Of a DNA stretch of 64,000 nucleotides, positions 26,724 through 36,826 are shown in pieces. The translations under genes and the position numbers were made by a program. Every line of letters starts with the position of its first letter. Position 1 is the stretch's first letter. The stretch covers positions 62,001 through 126,000 of the forward strand of contig NZ_JANQBC010000001.1 of the NCBI RefSeq assembly GCF_024721995.1, in the 5' to 3' direction. This stretch comes from Paenibacillus radicibacter. GTDB lineage: Bacteria > Bacillota > Bacilli > Paenibacillales > NBRC-103111. Under the pieces are notes generated by a model. That model had not been told where the DNA came from. It ran no database searches and worked only from the letters and a program-made list of their open reading frames with translations.

Positions 26724-27827
26724 TTATTTTTTCTTGGTTGTTACATTCTTATGGTCAAGGATTGGAGCAAGCTTTGGTGAAATTTCTTTCAACATTTGTT
26801 CCTTGGAACGATTGTTATTCGGAACGACTCCATTTTTCTCAGCTTCCAATTGGATATCAACCTGTGTATTTGCAATTACGTCATACACTTGTTGTTTCGA
26901 GATATTCTTAGAAGCTGCAATTTCCGCTACGGATTTTCCTTTTGCCAATTCTTCTTTTAATTGTTGTGGGGTAATTTTCAGTAAAGCAAACAACTTATCA
27001 TCATTGAGAATTGAATCATAGGTGTGATCTGGTTTACCATCTCTAGTGAACAAACCTTCTACTTTAATGTTTTTTTGTACAGGTTCGCCGCCTACTCGCA
27101 TAAGATCAATCGCATTGTCATGAACAAATACTTGGAAGAAAGGTGCTTCTGCTCCTTTTATCGAGTAATTTAGCATCCACACTTTATTATCCGGGTTCTC
27201 CATTTGCTCCATAGCAAATTCGTACACCTTGGCGTTGCCATACATTTTATTAATGAGATCATCCACCTTGGCTTTGATTTCTTTCTCACTTAAATTGATA
27301 ACGGGCTTCGACGCAGGCTCCCAATTCTCTTGATTCACGTGTTCGATATCACCCGTAATCCCGTTAGTATGTAGAGTAATTTTCTTGCCCTTTCCTCCTT
27401 TTTCTTGAAGGATGATACTTGTTTGATTCACTTTCAATTGTGTTGCATCGTCAGGATTTGCCGGTTTAAGCACATCGCCTTTCGCGTTGCTTGCATCGAT
27501 AATCTCGAATGATTTTGTTTCCGGGTATGCTTTATAAAGCTTCTCAAGCGTTGCATTACCAACCTCATCTGCCTTTACTTGTTCAGCTGTCATCGGTGTT
27601 CTTTTAATCATGTCATATAGAGTAGGCGCAGCAAATGCCGCAGTTGGAATTAGTAGTGCAGCAGCAACAATGCCACCAATTAGTCGTTTTTTCATCGTAG
27701 TTTCTCTCCTTTTTGGTTGTGCGTATTGAGAATATGATTGTTTGATTCGATTGGAAATGGCCGGCGGGCATTCCATCTGCTCTGCTTCTTTAAGCAAGTT
27801 TTCACGGATTTTGTGTTCCAATGTCAT
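26724..27827 (-). CDS. Membrane anti-sigma-like protein
   Basis: A 367-residue protein overlapping the ECF sigma gene by 26 bases, the classical position of an anti-sigma factor. The cytoplasmic N-terminus (1-44) has no obvious zinc motif; one hydrophobic helix RLIGGIVAAALLIPTAAFA (about 48-66) ends in an AFA cleavage-like site. The rest is extracytoplasmic, with PepSY-like segments and a KNISKQQVYDVI helix. A strong internal AAGGAG sits before the ATG at codon 45, which would give a version starting at the helix. Function as anti-sigma is inferred from context. Confidence 0.78.
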   Translation of the reverse strand: MTLEHKIRENLLKEAEQMECPPAISNRIKQSYSQYAQPKRRETTMKKRLIGGIVAAALLIPTAAFAAPTLYDMIKRTPMTAEQVKADEVGNATLEKLYKAYPETKSFEIIDASNAKGDVLKPANPDDATQLKVNQTSIILQEKGGKGKKITLHTNGITGDIEHVNQENWEPASKPVINLSEKEIKAKVDDLINKMYGNAKVYEFAMEQMENPDNKVWMLNYSIKGAEAPFFQVFVHDNAIDLMRVGGEPVQKNIKVEGLFTRDGKPDHTYDSILNDDKLFALLKITPQQLKEELAKGKSVAEIAASKNISKQQVYDVIANTQVDIQLEAEKNGVVPNNNRSKEQMLKEISPKLAPILDHKNVTTKKK

Positions 27828-28392
27828 TTAGCCTTTCCATCCTTTCTGGGGGGAGATTCCCTACAAATTTTCGAAGCGCCTCAAGACCTGCATGGTATCT
27901 GGACTTTACTGTTCCTAATGGAATTTCGAGTAAAGTCGCAATCTCCTCTAGTGTATAGTCATGATAAAAGCGGAAGATAATCACGGCTCGCTGTTTATCG
28001 GTCAGTTTGCGTATAGATTGCGATAGCTCTTGGTTCGTCTCATCCATCAATGCCGTATCTTGATCCAAATAAGATTCTTCCCGAGAGAAAGTACAGATGC
28101 GTTCAAAAATTCGGAATCTCCTCCAGCTCTTGACTCGAAACCTCTGCACTTGGCGAATGACTAAGCCGTGTAGCCAGAAGTTGAAAGGACGATTCGTATC
28201 GTAATTAGCAAGTGAAGTCCACATTTGCATATAGATTTCATTCATCACATCTTCCCGATCCTGCTGATGATCAACAAGAAAGGAAAGCGTCCGATAAACA
28301 TCCTGATAGGTCGCCTCATATACGGTATGAAAAGCCTGTTGATCACCATCTTTCATTCTTAAAAGTAGTTCGTACATATCTTCATTCTTCAT
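27802..28392 (-). CDS. ECF-type RNA polymerase sigma factor
   Basis: A 196-residue sigma factor with region 2 (AFHTVYEATYQDVYRTLSFLV, DREDVMNEIYMQMW) and region 4 (LSQSIRKLTDKQRAVIIFRFYHDYTLEEIA, LEIPLGTVKSRYHAGLEALRK). Seen at residues 20-80 and 120-185. ATG at 28392 after GAGGAGGG. Cotranscribed with the overlapping membrane partner. The upstream CCGAACCTTTT resembles an ECF -35 box, hinting at autoregulation. Confidence 0.93.
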   Translation of the reverse strand: MKNEDMYELLLRMKDGDQQAFHTVYEATYQDVYRTLSFLVDHQQDREDVMNEIYMQMWTSLANYDTNRPFNFWLHGLVIRQVQRFRVKSWRRFRIFERICTFSREESYLDQDTALMDETNQELSQSIRKLTDKQRAVIIFRFYHDYTLEEIATLLEIPLGTVKSRYHAGLEALRKFVGNLPPERMERLNDIGTQNP

Positions 28393-28489
28393 TCAGAGGG
28401 CCCTCCTCGTCAGCAGCTTACACCCTATATTGTCTCTCTATCGAAAAAAGGTTCGGTTTTCTATAAATCTTTTTGAAAAAAATCCGGAT

Positions 28490-29704
28490 TTACTCTATTT
28501 TTCTTCGATCACGGTACTGTTTCGGTGTTAAATTCGCATGTTTCTTAAAAATCTTGTTCAAATGCGTTTGGTCGTAAAAATTCAATTTCGATGCAATTGT
28601 CGAGATCGGATCATTCGTCAGATGAAGCAACTTCTTCGCTTCTTCAATCTTCTCTTGTTGCACGTAGTGCGTGAATGTCATACCGGTTTCTTTTTTGAAA
28701 AGATGAGATAAATAGCTCTCATTTAAATTTGTAAATTCGCTCAGCTCATGCAGCGTAATCGGTTCGTAAATATGAGTAAACACATATTCCTTACATTGCG
28801 CAATGGGTTTGGATACACCACCCTTACGACTCTCACTCACACGCTCGACAAAATCTAGTATCGCATCACGTGTTGCGATCTCAACGGCTTGGACATGACG
28901 CAATTCTTCGATGTGCTGAATGTGTAAGTCACTCAGGGATAGAGCAAGTCGCTCGTACACGCCTCCCCTAATCGCTTCACGCGTAGCAATTGCAACAGCG
29001 CATATTCCTAAATTTTTCACATTACGCAGATGACTTCGCTTTGATAGTACCCCTAGCTCTCCATAGGAAATGGTACTCATCAAGTTTAATACCGCTTCTT
29101 TATTCCCTTTGCGAATATGATCGAATAACTCTTCACCAGAATCAGTATGAAATAGCGAATACTCTTGATGACTGGAGAGGGTCAGTTCGATATGATCGTC
29201 TGGGACAAACCGGTGTTCGAATTGAAAATTATAGGCCTGTACATCTGTAATCTCAAGCTCAATCCCATTAATGAGCTTGTACGCAAGTAAACTTACATGA
29301 AAGAGACGCAGCTTATTCATAATCGGTAAGGATGACCAGTAATCGATCCATAACGATTGGGTACGCTGCGAAACATCATTATCATTCAGTAGATTACGTG
29401 CCATCTCATCTGTCGGCATATTCGATAGACTCGGACCGATAACCATATACCCGCTGCTAACCTCATCTCTTCGAATCGGCAGTACAATAAACTGCTCTAG
29501 ATAGTTCGTCGTCCGAATGATCGGATATTGAATATCCTCTGCTCCCTTTACCACAGATTGCAAGAGCTGGAATCTATCTTGAAATAATGGATGCTGGTTT
29601 GATTTGTTTATATAGGAATCAAATTCAGTTGTATCATTTTGAACGTAATAAACCGAGAGCTGCAAGCTCTCATGGAGCATTTTGCAACAAGCTAATATAT
29701 TCAT
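28490..29704 (-). CDS. AraC-family transcriptional regulator
   Basis: A 404-residue regulator. The C-terminal 100 residues form two helix-turn-helix units (ITLHELSEFTNLNESYLSHLFKKETGMTF and DPISTIASKLNFYDQTHLNKIFKKHANLTPKQYRDR, seen from about 313). The first 280 residues are a ligand-sensing domain without a recognisable fold by eye. ATG after GAGGTG. Divergent from the GH3 beta-glucosidase, so it may control it in response to a sugar. Confidence 0.88.
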   Translation of the reverse strand: MNILACCKMLHESLQLSVYYVQNDTTEFDSYINKSNQHPLFQDRFQLLQSVVKGAEDIQYPIIRTTNYLEQFIVLPIRRDEVSSGYMVIGPSLSNMPTDEMARNLLNDNDVSQRTQSLWIDYWSSLPIMNKLRLFHVSLLAYKLINGIELEITDVQAYNFQFEHRFVPDDHIELTLSSHQEYSLFHTDSGEELFDHIRKGNKEAVLNLMSTISYGELGVLSKRSHLRNVKNLGICAVAIATREAIRGGVYERLALSLSDLHIQHIEELRHVQAVEIATRDAILDFVERVSESRKGGVSKPIAQCKEYVFTHIYEPITLHELSEFTNLNESYLSHLFKKETGMTFTHYVQQEKIEEAKKLLHLTNDPISTIASKLNFYDQTHLNKIFKKHANLTPKQYRDRRKIE

Positions 29705-29813
29705 AGATTACACCTCAGAATCATACTATTAATACAAAGATTATACCATAATTCACACTTCCAACTGCGCTATAATGACCTTGAATCCACTATGACTTAG
29801 GGGGCTAATTTCG

Positions 29814-32087
29814 ATGACTCGTAACATTCAGGCACTAATTGAACAAATGACTTTAGAAGAAAAAGCAAGTTTGTGCTCAGGATTGGATTTTTGGCATATG
29901 AAAGGTGTGGAGCGCCTTGGCATTCCTTCCTTAATGGTAACAGATGGTCCGCATGGACTTCGTAAACAAGATCAATCAGGAGATCACTTAGGATTACTAG
30001 ATAGCGTTCCGGCAACATGCTTCCCTTCTGCTGCAGGACTTGCAAGCTCTTGGGATCGTGAATTAGTGACGAAATTAGGCGTTGCACTTGGAGAAACTTG
30101 CCAAGCTGAAGATGTCTCTATCCTCCTTGGACCTGGTGTCAACATTAAGCGTTCGCCGCTCAACGGACGTAACTTTGAATACTTCTCCGAAGATCCATAC
30201 CTTTCTACAGAGATGGCAACGAGTTATATTCAAGCGGTTCAAAGCCAAGGCGTTGGAACGTCGATGAAACATTATGCCGTGAATAATCAAGAACATCGCC
30301 GTATGTCTGTAGATGCAATTGTTGATGAGCGTACTTTACGTGAGATCTATCTTGCTAGTTTTGAAGGCGCTGTCAAGAACGGTCAGCCTTGGACAGTCAT
30401 GAGTTCCTATAACCGCGTAAATGGCACATATGCCTCTGAGAATGAGTACTTACTTACGGGTATTTTACAAAAAGAATGGGGTCACGAAGGTTTCGTCGTC
30501 TCCGACTGGGGTGCAGTTGATGAACGTGTGCCAGCACTTGATGCAGGACTTGCACTTGAAATGCCTGCCAATAACGGCTTGTCTGATAAGAAAATCGTGG
30601 ATGCTGTGAATAACGGCAAATTATCGTTAGAAAAGTTAAACCAAACAGTCGAGCAATTGCTTACGATTATATTTAAGTGCGTAGACAATAAGAAAGAAAA
30701 TGCGACTTATGACCGCGCTGCTCAACATCAATTAGCTCGTCAGGTTGCTTCAGAGAGCATGGTACTTCTAAAGAACGAAGCTTCCCTACTCCCTCTGCAA
30801 AAAAATCAAAAAGTCGCGTTAATCGGTTCTTTTGCGATACAACCTCGTTACCAAGGTGGCGGCAGTTCGCATATTAAACCGACGCAGGTTGATATTCCAC
30901 TCGATGAGATCACCAAACTTTCTAGGGACAATGGTCAGGTTAGCTACGCTCAAGGGTATGAGATTAATGCTGATCAAGGTGACCAAGAGCTAATTGGCGA
31001 AGCGAAAAACGTTGCTTATGATGCCGATGTTGCGGTTGTATTCGTAGGTCTACCAGATCGCTATGAATCTGAAGGCTATGACCGCACACACTTGCAGTTG
31101 CCTGCGAATCAGACTGAATTGATCCATACAATTGCAGCTGTTCAGCGTAATGTGGTGATCGTGCTTATGAATGGTTCAGCTGTTGAAATGCCATGGATTC
31201 ATGAGGTTGGCGCTGTTGTCGAAGCGTACTTAGGGGGTCAAGCTGTAGGTGGCGCTATTGCCGATGTGCTGTATGGCATCGTAAATCCGAGCGGTAAACT
31301 TGCTGAGACGTTCCCACTGCAGTTAAGCGACACGCCAGCTTATATGTTCTTCCCAGGTGAAAGTGATCGTGTGGAATATCGCGAAGGCATCTTCGTTGGA
31401 TACCGTTATTACGATACGAAGAACATGAAGCCGCTGTTCCCGTTCGGTCATGGTCTGAGCTATACAACCTTCTCCTATTCTGATTTAAAAATAGATCGTA
31501 CACACATCCATGATACCGAGACTGTCGATGTTCATGTGACGGTTGAGAATACAGGTAATCGTGCAGGGAAAGAAGTTATCCAATTGTATGTGAAGGATAA
31601 CGAGAGCCTAGTCGCTCGTCCGAACAAGGAGTTGAAGAGCTTTGCGAAGCTTGAATTACAGCCGGGTGAGAAGAAAACCGTGACGTTCACGCTGGATAAG
31701 CACTCTTTTGCCTATTATAATGTGGAGCTTAAAGATTGGCATGTAGAGACCGGTGACTTCTCTATTCTGATCGGTCGATCTTCCGCAGATATTGTATTGC
31801 AAGACACTTTGCATGTCACTTCTACGGTTGCGATTAAGAAGACATATACACGCAATACACCAATGGTAGACCTGATGCAAGATACGTCAAAAGCACATAT
31901 CGTACAAGGGTTCATGGAACAGGTTAAGTCCATGATGCCGGTGTCCTCGGAGGAAGCTGGTGAAGCTTCAGATATGATGGCTGCAGTCATGAAATTCATG
32001 CCATTACGCGCATTAGTCTCCTTTAGCAGCGGGGCATTTACAGATCAAATGCTCGAAGGTTTATTGGCACAGTTGAATCAAGATTAA
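29814..32087 (+). CDS. Glycoside hydrolase family 3 beta-glucosidase
   Basis: A 757-residue cytoplasmic GH3 enzyme (no signal peptide) that should hydrolyse beta-glucosides. N-terminal barrel: [48 protein letters not shown]; nucleophile Asp in VVSDWGAV (about residue 229). Then the alpha/beta sandwich ([11 protein letters not shown]) and an Fn3-like domain ([30 protein letters not shown]). The last 75 residues are helical, as in related Bacillales proteins. ATG after AGGGGG. Divergent AraC regulator upstream; a -10 TATAAT at 29771-29776. Confidence 0.93.
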   Translation: MTRNIQALIEQMTLEEKASLCSGLDFWHMKGVERLGIPSLMVTDGPHGLRKQDQSGDHLGLLDSVPATCFPSAAGLASSWDRELVTKLGVALGETCQAEDVSILLGPGVNIKRSPLNGRNFEYFSEDPYLSTEMATSYIQAVQSQGVGTSMKHYAVNNQEHRRMSVDAIVDERTLREIYLASFEGAVKNGQPWTVMSSYNRVNGTYASENEYLLTGILQKEWGHEGFVVSDWGAVDERVPALDAGLALEMPANNGLSDKKIVDAVNNGKLSLEKLNQTVEQLLTIIFKCVDNKKENATYDRAAQHQLARQVASESMVLLKNEASLLPLQKNQKVALIGSFAIQPRYQGGGSSHIKPTQVDIPLDEITKLSRDNGQVSYAQGYEINADQGDQELIGEAKNVAYDADVAVVFVGLPDRYESEGYDRTHLQLPANQTELIHTIAAVQRNVVIVLMNGSAVEMPWIHEVGAVVEAYLGGQAVGGAIADVLYGIVNPSGKLAETFPLQLSDTPAYMFFPGESDRVEYREGIFVGYRYYDTKNMKPLFPFGHGLSYTTFSYSDLKIDRTHIHDTETVDVHVTVENTGNRAGKEVIQLYVKDNESLVARPNKELKSFAKLELQPGEKKTVTFTLDKHSFAYYNVELKDWHVETGDFSILIGRSSADIVLQDTLHVTSTVAIKKTYTRNTPMVDLMQDTSKAHIVQGFMEQVKSMMPVSSEEAGEASDMMAAVMKFMPLRALVSFSSGAFTDQMLEGLLAQLNQD

Positions 32088-32094
32088 CGTGAAC

Positions 32095-32134
32095 AAGGAT
32101 GATCTCTAATAGTTAAAGAGGTCATCCTTTTTTG
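32095..32134 (+). terminator. Rho-independent terminator after GH3 gene
   Basis: Stem AAGGATGATCTCT/AGAGGTCATCCTT (one G-U) with an 8-base loop and TTTTTT tail, starting 8 bases after the GH3 stop. Confidence 0.9.
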
Positions 32135-32235
32135 TGCATTTATGCTATAATAGCAGGAATTAACTGGGATATAGAGTTGATTCTAAAGAAAAATGCCCAT
32201 TTTCATGATGTAGAACATATGTTCTATTCATTGAA

Positions 32236-32904
32236 TTAGGCTTCATTTTCATATAAAGGCTCTATTCGAGGGTTAAACTTCTCATCCATCAGCGAGATTT
32301 CATCAATTCTTGAAACGAAGAAAATACGATGACCGAGACGAAGTCGGCAAAATGCTCGAATATACCACTCATATCCATTAAGTACAAGTGACATAGGCTC
32401 TATTGTGCGGACAGACTTCGTTCCCTGCATGTCGGTATATTGCATACGTACGAGATGATGATGGGTCGTCGCTTGTCGCAGCATGTTCATTTTACGAAAA
32501 TCGGGATGGATCGGGGTCCATGGGTTCAGATCATCAAGTGGTTCTGCTGGTATGGTTAATGGAATGTTGAGGTTGGATAGGTGAATCATCTCCTTCACCC
32601 TCTCCATAAATCGACCGACGTACTTTACATCAATCGCTGGCTGAACACTCCTCAGTGCATGAATGATTGCATGCAATTGCTCAACCGACATAAACAGATG
32701 ATCTCGACGAAACTGCGTGCCTAACTCATAACCTCCTCCCTTCCCTTTTTTGAAAAAGAGTGGAATCCCTGCCTGCCCCATGACGTCAATATCTCGATAT
32801 ATCGTGCGAATCGATACGTCAAAATGTTCTGCAAGTGCACTCGGATGCATCTTACCTTTATTGAGCAGCAATATCGTGATTGCTAACATTCGCTCCAATT
32901 TCAT
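32236..32904 (-). CDS. YafY-type WYL-domain transcriptional regulator
   Basis: A 222-residue regulator: N-terminal winged HTH (LERMLAITILLLNKGKM, ALAEHFDVSIRTIYRDIDVM) and a C-terminal WYL domain (TIEPMSLVLNGYEWYIRAFC, HRIFFVSRIDEI) thought to sense nucleotide or other ligands. The ATG at 32904 follows GGGAGGT; the upstream ATG at 32925 lacks a site. Monocistronic; target unknown. Confidence 0.88.
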   Translation of the reverse strand: MKLERMLAITILLLNKGKMHPSALAEHFDVSIRTIYRDIDVMGQAGIPLFFKKGKGGGYELGTQFRRDHLFMSVEQLHAIIHALRSVQPAIDVKYVGRFMERVKEMIHLSNLNIPLTIPAEPLDDLNPWTPIHPDFRKMNMLRQATTHHHLVRMQYTDMQGTKSVRTIEPMSLVLNGYEWYIRAFCRLRLGHRIFFVSRIDEISLMDEKFNPRIEPLYENEA

Positions 32905-33001
32905 ATGGGTGACTACCTCCCTCATCTGTCACGCAGCCAGCTTACTTGTGATACTATATGCGCGGCATGAGTGGAGGTTGAATATAGGCTGTTAACGTGT
33001 G

Positions 33002-33177
33002 CAAAAAGTCGATCACTACGAGGAATGAGGGTGCTTTAATGCTTACGAAGTGGTTTTCCACGGAAAGCCTGTGAGTCTCAATCGTGAATTTTGAATTGAT
33101 TATATGGTATTTTCACGATTTCAAAGGCGAACGCTTCGCTCCTACAGCACCCTCATTCCTCTTCGTTTAACTTTTTG
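33002..33177. repeat. Nested long imperfect palindrome
   Basis: Several inverted repeats nest around one centre: CAAAAAGT (33002-33009)/ACTTTTTG (33170-33177); a perfect 16-bp GAGGAATGAGGGTGCT (33020-33035)/AGCACCCTCATTCCTC (33146-33161); CGAAG/CTTCG; GCCT/AGGC; and AATCGTGAA/TTCACGATT at the tip (33080-33120). It fills the gap between the WYL and GNAT genes. It could be a structured RNA or a MITE-like element; no clear target duplication was seen. No coding frame. Confidence 0.7.
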
Positions 33178-33214
33178 AACGCGCTCTATTAGAAAAATGA
33201 GAGGAGTAATTACC

Positions 33215-33769
33215 ATGTCAGAGATGAATTACGAAACAAACAGACTTCGATTAAGACGATTTGAATTAGAGGATGCTGGGCAAGTCCAAGCACTTGCTGG
33301 TGATGTAGAAATCGCACGTACGACGCTGTTTATTCCACATCCTTATCCAGACGGTGTAGCTGAAACATGGATTGAGTCGACACATCAGAATATTGAAGCG
33401 GGTACGAGTTATGCTTTTGCAATGATACATAAAGAAACAAATCTACTAATCGGTGCGATGACGATTGGCGTTACACGACATCATGATCGTGGAGAACTTG
33501 CTTATTGGATCGGTAAACCTTACTGGAATCAAGGGTATGGTACAGAGGCAGCGGCTAGGGTTATGCAATATGGATTTGAACAGCTGGGACTTAATCGAGT
33601 ATGGGCAGCCGCTATGACGAAGAACCCAGGCTCCTCCAATATTATGAAGAAGATTGGGATGCAGTACGAAGGTTTATTCAAAGAGCATGTGAATAAGTGG
33701 GATGTGTATGAGGATTTGGTGTTTTACGGCCTATCGAAACGGGATTATGAGAAGATGATGGAGAAATAG
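33215..33769 (+). CDS. GNAT acetyltransferase, RimJ/RimL type
   Basis: A 184-residue N-acetyltransferase: YETNRLRLRRFELEDAGQV at the N-terminus, YWIGKPYWNQGYGTEAAARVMQYGFEQLGLNRVWA with the acetyl-CoA loop (seen at 95-130) and NIMKKIGMQYEGLFKEHVNKW, all typical of RimJ/RimL proteins acting on protein N-termini or small molecules. The ATG at 33215 has AGAGGAG; the ATG at 33197 has none. The long palindrome lies in its leader. Confidence 0.9.
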   Translation: MSEMNYETNRLRLRRFELEDAGQVQALAGDVEIARTTLFIPHPYPDGVAETWIESTHQNIEAGTSYAFAMIHKETNLLIGAMTIGVTRHHDRGELAYWIGKPYWNQGYGTEAAARVMQYGFEQLGLNRVWAAAMTKNPGSSNIMKKIGMQYEGLFKEHVNKWDVYEDLVFYGLSKRDYEKMMEK

Positions 33770-33800
33770 ATCAAGCAGGAATGTTATATTATCGCATCAA

Positions 33801-33842
33801 AAATGGAGCTGACCACGCATTAGTTGCGTATCAGCTCCATTT
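33801..33842. terminator. Shared bidirectional terminator
   Basis: Stem AAATGGAGCTGA/TCAGCTCCATTT, extended by an inner ACGCA/TGCGT pair, between the GNAT gene and the convergent ABC gene. Its right arm overlaps the ABC stop codon at 33831-33833. Confidence 0.85.
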
Positions 33843-35390
33843 ATTAGTGAGATTCAAGACTCGCATCCCCCACTTACGCACCATTTGATGATCATGGGTT
33901 ATCATAAGAACTGCTTTGCCCTCCTTACGATAAGCATCACATAGAGCAATCAATCGGCCAGCTTGCTTGTAGTCTTGCCCTGCTGTCGGTTCATCTAACA
34001 CGAGAATAGCAGGTTCCAAGATCATGATGGAAGCCATACTAAGTAGGCGCTTCTCCCCACTGCTCAAAGTATAAGGATATTTCTCACGGTGTTCCCATAA
34101 ACCAACTCGCTTTAGCATCGCTTCGCCTTGCGCAAGCAGTTCAGGTGGACTAGCGTCCCACGGCTGGAGGCCGAGACGCATTTTTAAACCGAATATGCAT
34201 TCTTCAATGACTCGATCTGTTACAAATTGATGTTCTGGATCTTGAAAAATGTAGCCGACCACACGCGTAATTTCATGGATTGGCATAGTTGCGAGATCAT
34301 TATTTTTTGTGAAAATCATCCCTCGCTTTGGTCGAATAAGTCCACCTAGAATCTTACCTAATGTCGTCTTTCCTGAACCATTTGCTCCCATAATCGCAAT
34401 TAAATCATGAGGGTTAATCATTAGGTTAATGTCATTAAATACATACGATTCAGTAGACTGAGTCTCAGACTTCACTCCCTTCGAGGGATAACAGTAGCTT
34501 AAGCCCTCCACTTTGAGTAGCGGGTGTTGTTCCATTTCAAGATTATCCAAATTATTAATGTCATTAAATAATATTCTGTTCATTATTGTAGATTGATCTT
34601 CTAGTTTAAGGTACTGTATGCTTGCGTCCTCTAGCATACAGCCGCTGCGAATGAGCAGTTCTCTTTTACAAGTTAAAACATCATTCACAGATCCATCCTC
34701 CACAATCTCGCCATCATCAATTACGATCAACCGACTTGCATGTTCAATCACTCGATCCTCCAAGCGACTGGATGTGGTTACTATCGTATGCCCAGCTTGA
34801 TGCAAATCATGAAGCGTCTCCACCAATTGTTTCGTCGCATCTGCATCTAGACTCGCTGTTACATCATCAAGTACAAGTACTTTCGGCTGCATCATAAGCA
34901 TAGAGGCAATCGCTATACGTTGCTTCTGACCGCCAGACAACTCGTCTATCCGTCGATATCGAGCACCTTCCATCCCAACTTGACGCAACACTTCATCTAT
35001 ACGATCACTGATCTCAATTGTCGAAATACGCATATTCTCAGGACCGAATGCAAGTTCATGTTCCACAATCTCTTGGACGAATGTTACATCTGCACTCTGT
35101 AGTACAATCCCAACATAAGTTGCGGACTTTTCCTTCGATAACGACGAAGCTTCATTTTCTTGAAACAAAATCCGACCATGAAGTGCTCCAAGCAATTGTG
35201 CTTGCAGAATAGGATGAAGCATGTGACTCAGCGTCGTCTTCCCCGAGCCATTAGCCCCTACAATATTGATCCATTCCCCTGCATGCAGTTTCAGATCCAG
35301 TTGATGCAAAGTCGGTTCAGTCTCACCCTCAAACGTGAACGAAACGTCTCGTAGTTCGATCATTGGAGCATTTATTGAAGCGTCAGTCAC
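33831..35390 (-). CDS. ykoD: ECF transporter ATPase, fused double ABC (YkoD-like)
   Basis: A 519-residue protein with two ABC ATPase domains that powers an energy-coupling-factor vitamin importer. Domain 1: Walker A VGANGSGKTTL, signature LSGGQKQRIAIAS, Walker B VLVLDDVTASLD. Domain 2 (from about 290): MGANGSGKTTLGKI, signature LSSGEKRLLSMAS, ILVLDEPTAGQD. GTG at 35390 directly follows the S-component stop. The T-S-A order with a YkoE-type S protein points to thiamin or its hydroxymethylpyrimidine precursor. Confidence 0.9.
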   Translation of the reverse strand: MTDASINAPMIELRDVSFTFEGETEPTLHQLDLKLHAGEWINIVGANGSGKTTLSHMLHPILQAQLLGALHGRILFQENEASSLSKEKSATYVGIVLQSADVTFVQEIVEHELAFGPENMRISTIEISDRIDEVLRQVGMEGARYRRIDELSGGQKQRIAIASMLMMQPKVLVLDDVTASLDADATKQLVETLHDLHQAGHTIVTTSSRLEDRVIEHASRLIVIDDGEIVEDGSVNDVLTCKRELLIRSGCMLEDASIQYLKLEDQSTIMNRILFNDINNLDNLEMEQHPLLKVEGLSYCYPSKGVKSETQSTESYVFNDINLMINPHDLIAIMGANGSGKTTLGKILGGLIRPKRGMIFTKNNDLATMPIHEITRVVGYIFQDPEHQFVTDRVIEECIFGLKMRLGLQPWDASPPELLAQGEAMLKRVGLWEHREKYPYTLSSGEKRLLSMASIMILEPAILVLDEPTAGQDYKQAGRLIALCDAYRKEGKAVLMITHDHQMVRKWGMRVLNLTNKWS

Positions 35391-35392
35391 GG

Positions 35393-35977
35393 TTACGCTG
35401 CTCCTTTTTTACCAACTGCAAATGTACGTAACATTCCTGTCTTTGTAATCGCGTCTCCAAGCCATTTCGTAAGCATCCCGCACAGAATAATACCGCTCAT
35501 GCAGCGAATAACAAATGCAATGACAAGCGTGGATACATCCCATTTCCAATAACCGAACATATTCGCAGCAAATACGAACCATAGAGGTACCATTAAGAAG
35601 CTTGCTAATGACATGCTGAAGTAGCCCCAATTCTTGTAGCGATACAGCGCAAATACGAGCTCTACAACTACTGCATAACATAATGCCGCAATATATGCAC
35701 TGGCCGCACCATAGCTGATTCCCATTAACATCTGTACACTTGCTCCAATTAAATATGTAAGGAGTGCCGATCCTGGTTTGCGAATGATATACATCGCAAG
35801 AAGGCCATATACCATATAAACGCCGACAATCGTCGAAGTTGCAATCGGACCCCCAAGCGTCGTTAGAAATTTATTCACGAATGCCAGGTAAGTCGTCATA
35901 ACGCCATTTGCTACTGCCAATAAGGCCATAAGTACAATATCCATTGTTGTGAAACGTGCCAAACTCCATTTTTGCAT
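35393..35977 (-). CDS. ykoE: ECF transporter substrate-binding S component (YkoE-like)
   Basis: A 194-residue membrane protein with 5-6 helices (LMALLAVANGVMTTYLAFV, GVYMVYGLLAMYIIRKPGSALLTYLIGAS, YGAASAYIAALCYAVVVELVFALYRYK seen in order) matching the YkoE family of hydroxymethylpyrimidine/thiamin S components. ATG after GAAGGAG. Middle gene of the three-gene importer operon. Confidence 0.88.
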   Translation of the reverse strand: MQKWSLARFTTMDIVLMALLAVANGVMTTYLAFVNKFLTTLGGPIATSTIVGVYMVYGLLAMYIIRKPGSALLTYLIGASVQMLMGISYGAASAYIAALCYAVVVELVFALYRYKNWGYFSMSLASFLMVPLWFVFAANMFGYWKWDVSTLVIAFVIRCMSGIILCGMLTKWLGDAITKTGMLRTFAVGKKGAA

Positions 35978-36035
35978 CTTAAACTCTCCTTCATTAATGT
36001 TTCTTTCCTATAAAACAAACGATCCTCAATTCTGC

Positions 36036-36794
36036 TTATACGAAAATCAACAACCCTATCATCACAAGCCCACTGCCGATTGCAAAATACACCCCCGACG
36101 CCAAAACTGGCACGAGGTTGAGGTACGTTCGATCTGTGTATACGCCAAATCCCTTCGTATCCATTGCATTGGCTGTCTGCTGTGCGCGACGCACGGCCTG
36201 AATGAATACGGCTAGAACGAATCTTTTCCAAGCGATATAACGATTACGCAGCCCTTTCGGTTCACGAAGCCCCCGCAATCGCTGTGCCAATCGAATTGTC
36301 TCCGCTTCTTTCTCAAGTAACGGAACAAACCGGAGTGCGATTAAGATCGCAAATGTGAATCGATATGGAAGCTTAAGATGCTGGGATAAAGCAAGAACGA
36401 ACATCCGAGGCTCAGTCGTTGCTACGAATAAGAATGAGACTAAGATCAGCGTCAAGAATCGAATCGAGATCGCAATTGCAAAATCTAGTGCTTCTGCTGT
36501 GATCTCAAACGTGCCAATCTTCCATATAACTGTCTCTCCAGACACGAACAACAGTTGAAGAATAAAGTACGGAATACCGATGTAAAGCGGGATACGAATC
36601 GCTCGCCATATCGCGCGTATCCAGAGTTTAGCTCCTACTAATCCAATGATCCCAACTGCTCCAAACAGTCCTAGTTGTACATCTGCCCGTTCATAACTCA
36701 AGAGTAGAATCGACATCACAATGACCCATACCAGCTTTGACACGGGATCTATTCGGTGAAAGAAAGACTCCCCGATTTGATATTGAAAAATCAT
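36036..36794 (-). CDS. ykoC: ECF transporter transmembrane T component (YkoC-like)
   Basis: A 252-residue integral membrane coupling protein. It begins YQIGESFFHRIDPVSKLVWVI, typical of EcfT, and has ALSQHLKLPYRFTFAILIALRFVPLLEKEAETI with the coupling-helix motif RLAQRLRGL soon after, and RAQQTANAMDTKGFG (the A-R-G-like second motif region). First gene of the importer operon; a promoter lies at 36827-36855. Specificity follows the YkoE partner. Confidence 0.9.
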   Translation of the reverse strand: MIFQYQIGESFFHRIDPVSKLVWVIVMSILLLSYERADVQLGLFGAVGIIGLVGAKLWIRAIWRAIRIPLYIGIPYFILQLLFVSGETVIWKIGTFEITAEALDFAIAISIRFLTLILVSFLFVATTEPRMFVLALSQHLKLPYRFTFAILIALRFVPLLEKEAETIRLAQRLRGLREPKGLRNRYIAWKRFVLAVFIQAVRRAQQTANAMDTKGFGVYTDRTYLNLVPVLASGVYFAIGSGLVMIGLLIFV

Positions 36795-36826
36795 GCGTCA
36801 CATCTCCATGCTCATTATCGGATTTA

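Noticed and set aside
33002-33177. Insertion sequence
   Set aside because: The inverted repeats enclose no transposase frame, and no target-site duplication is visible.
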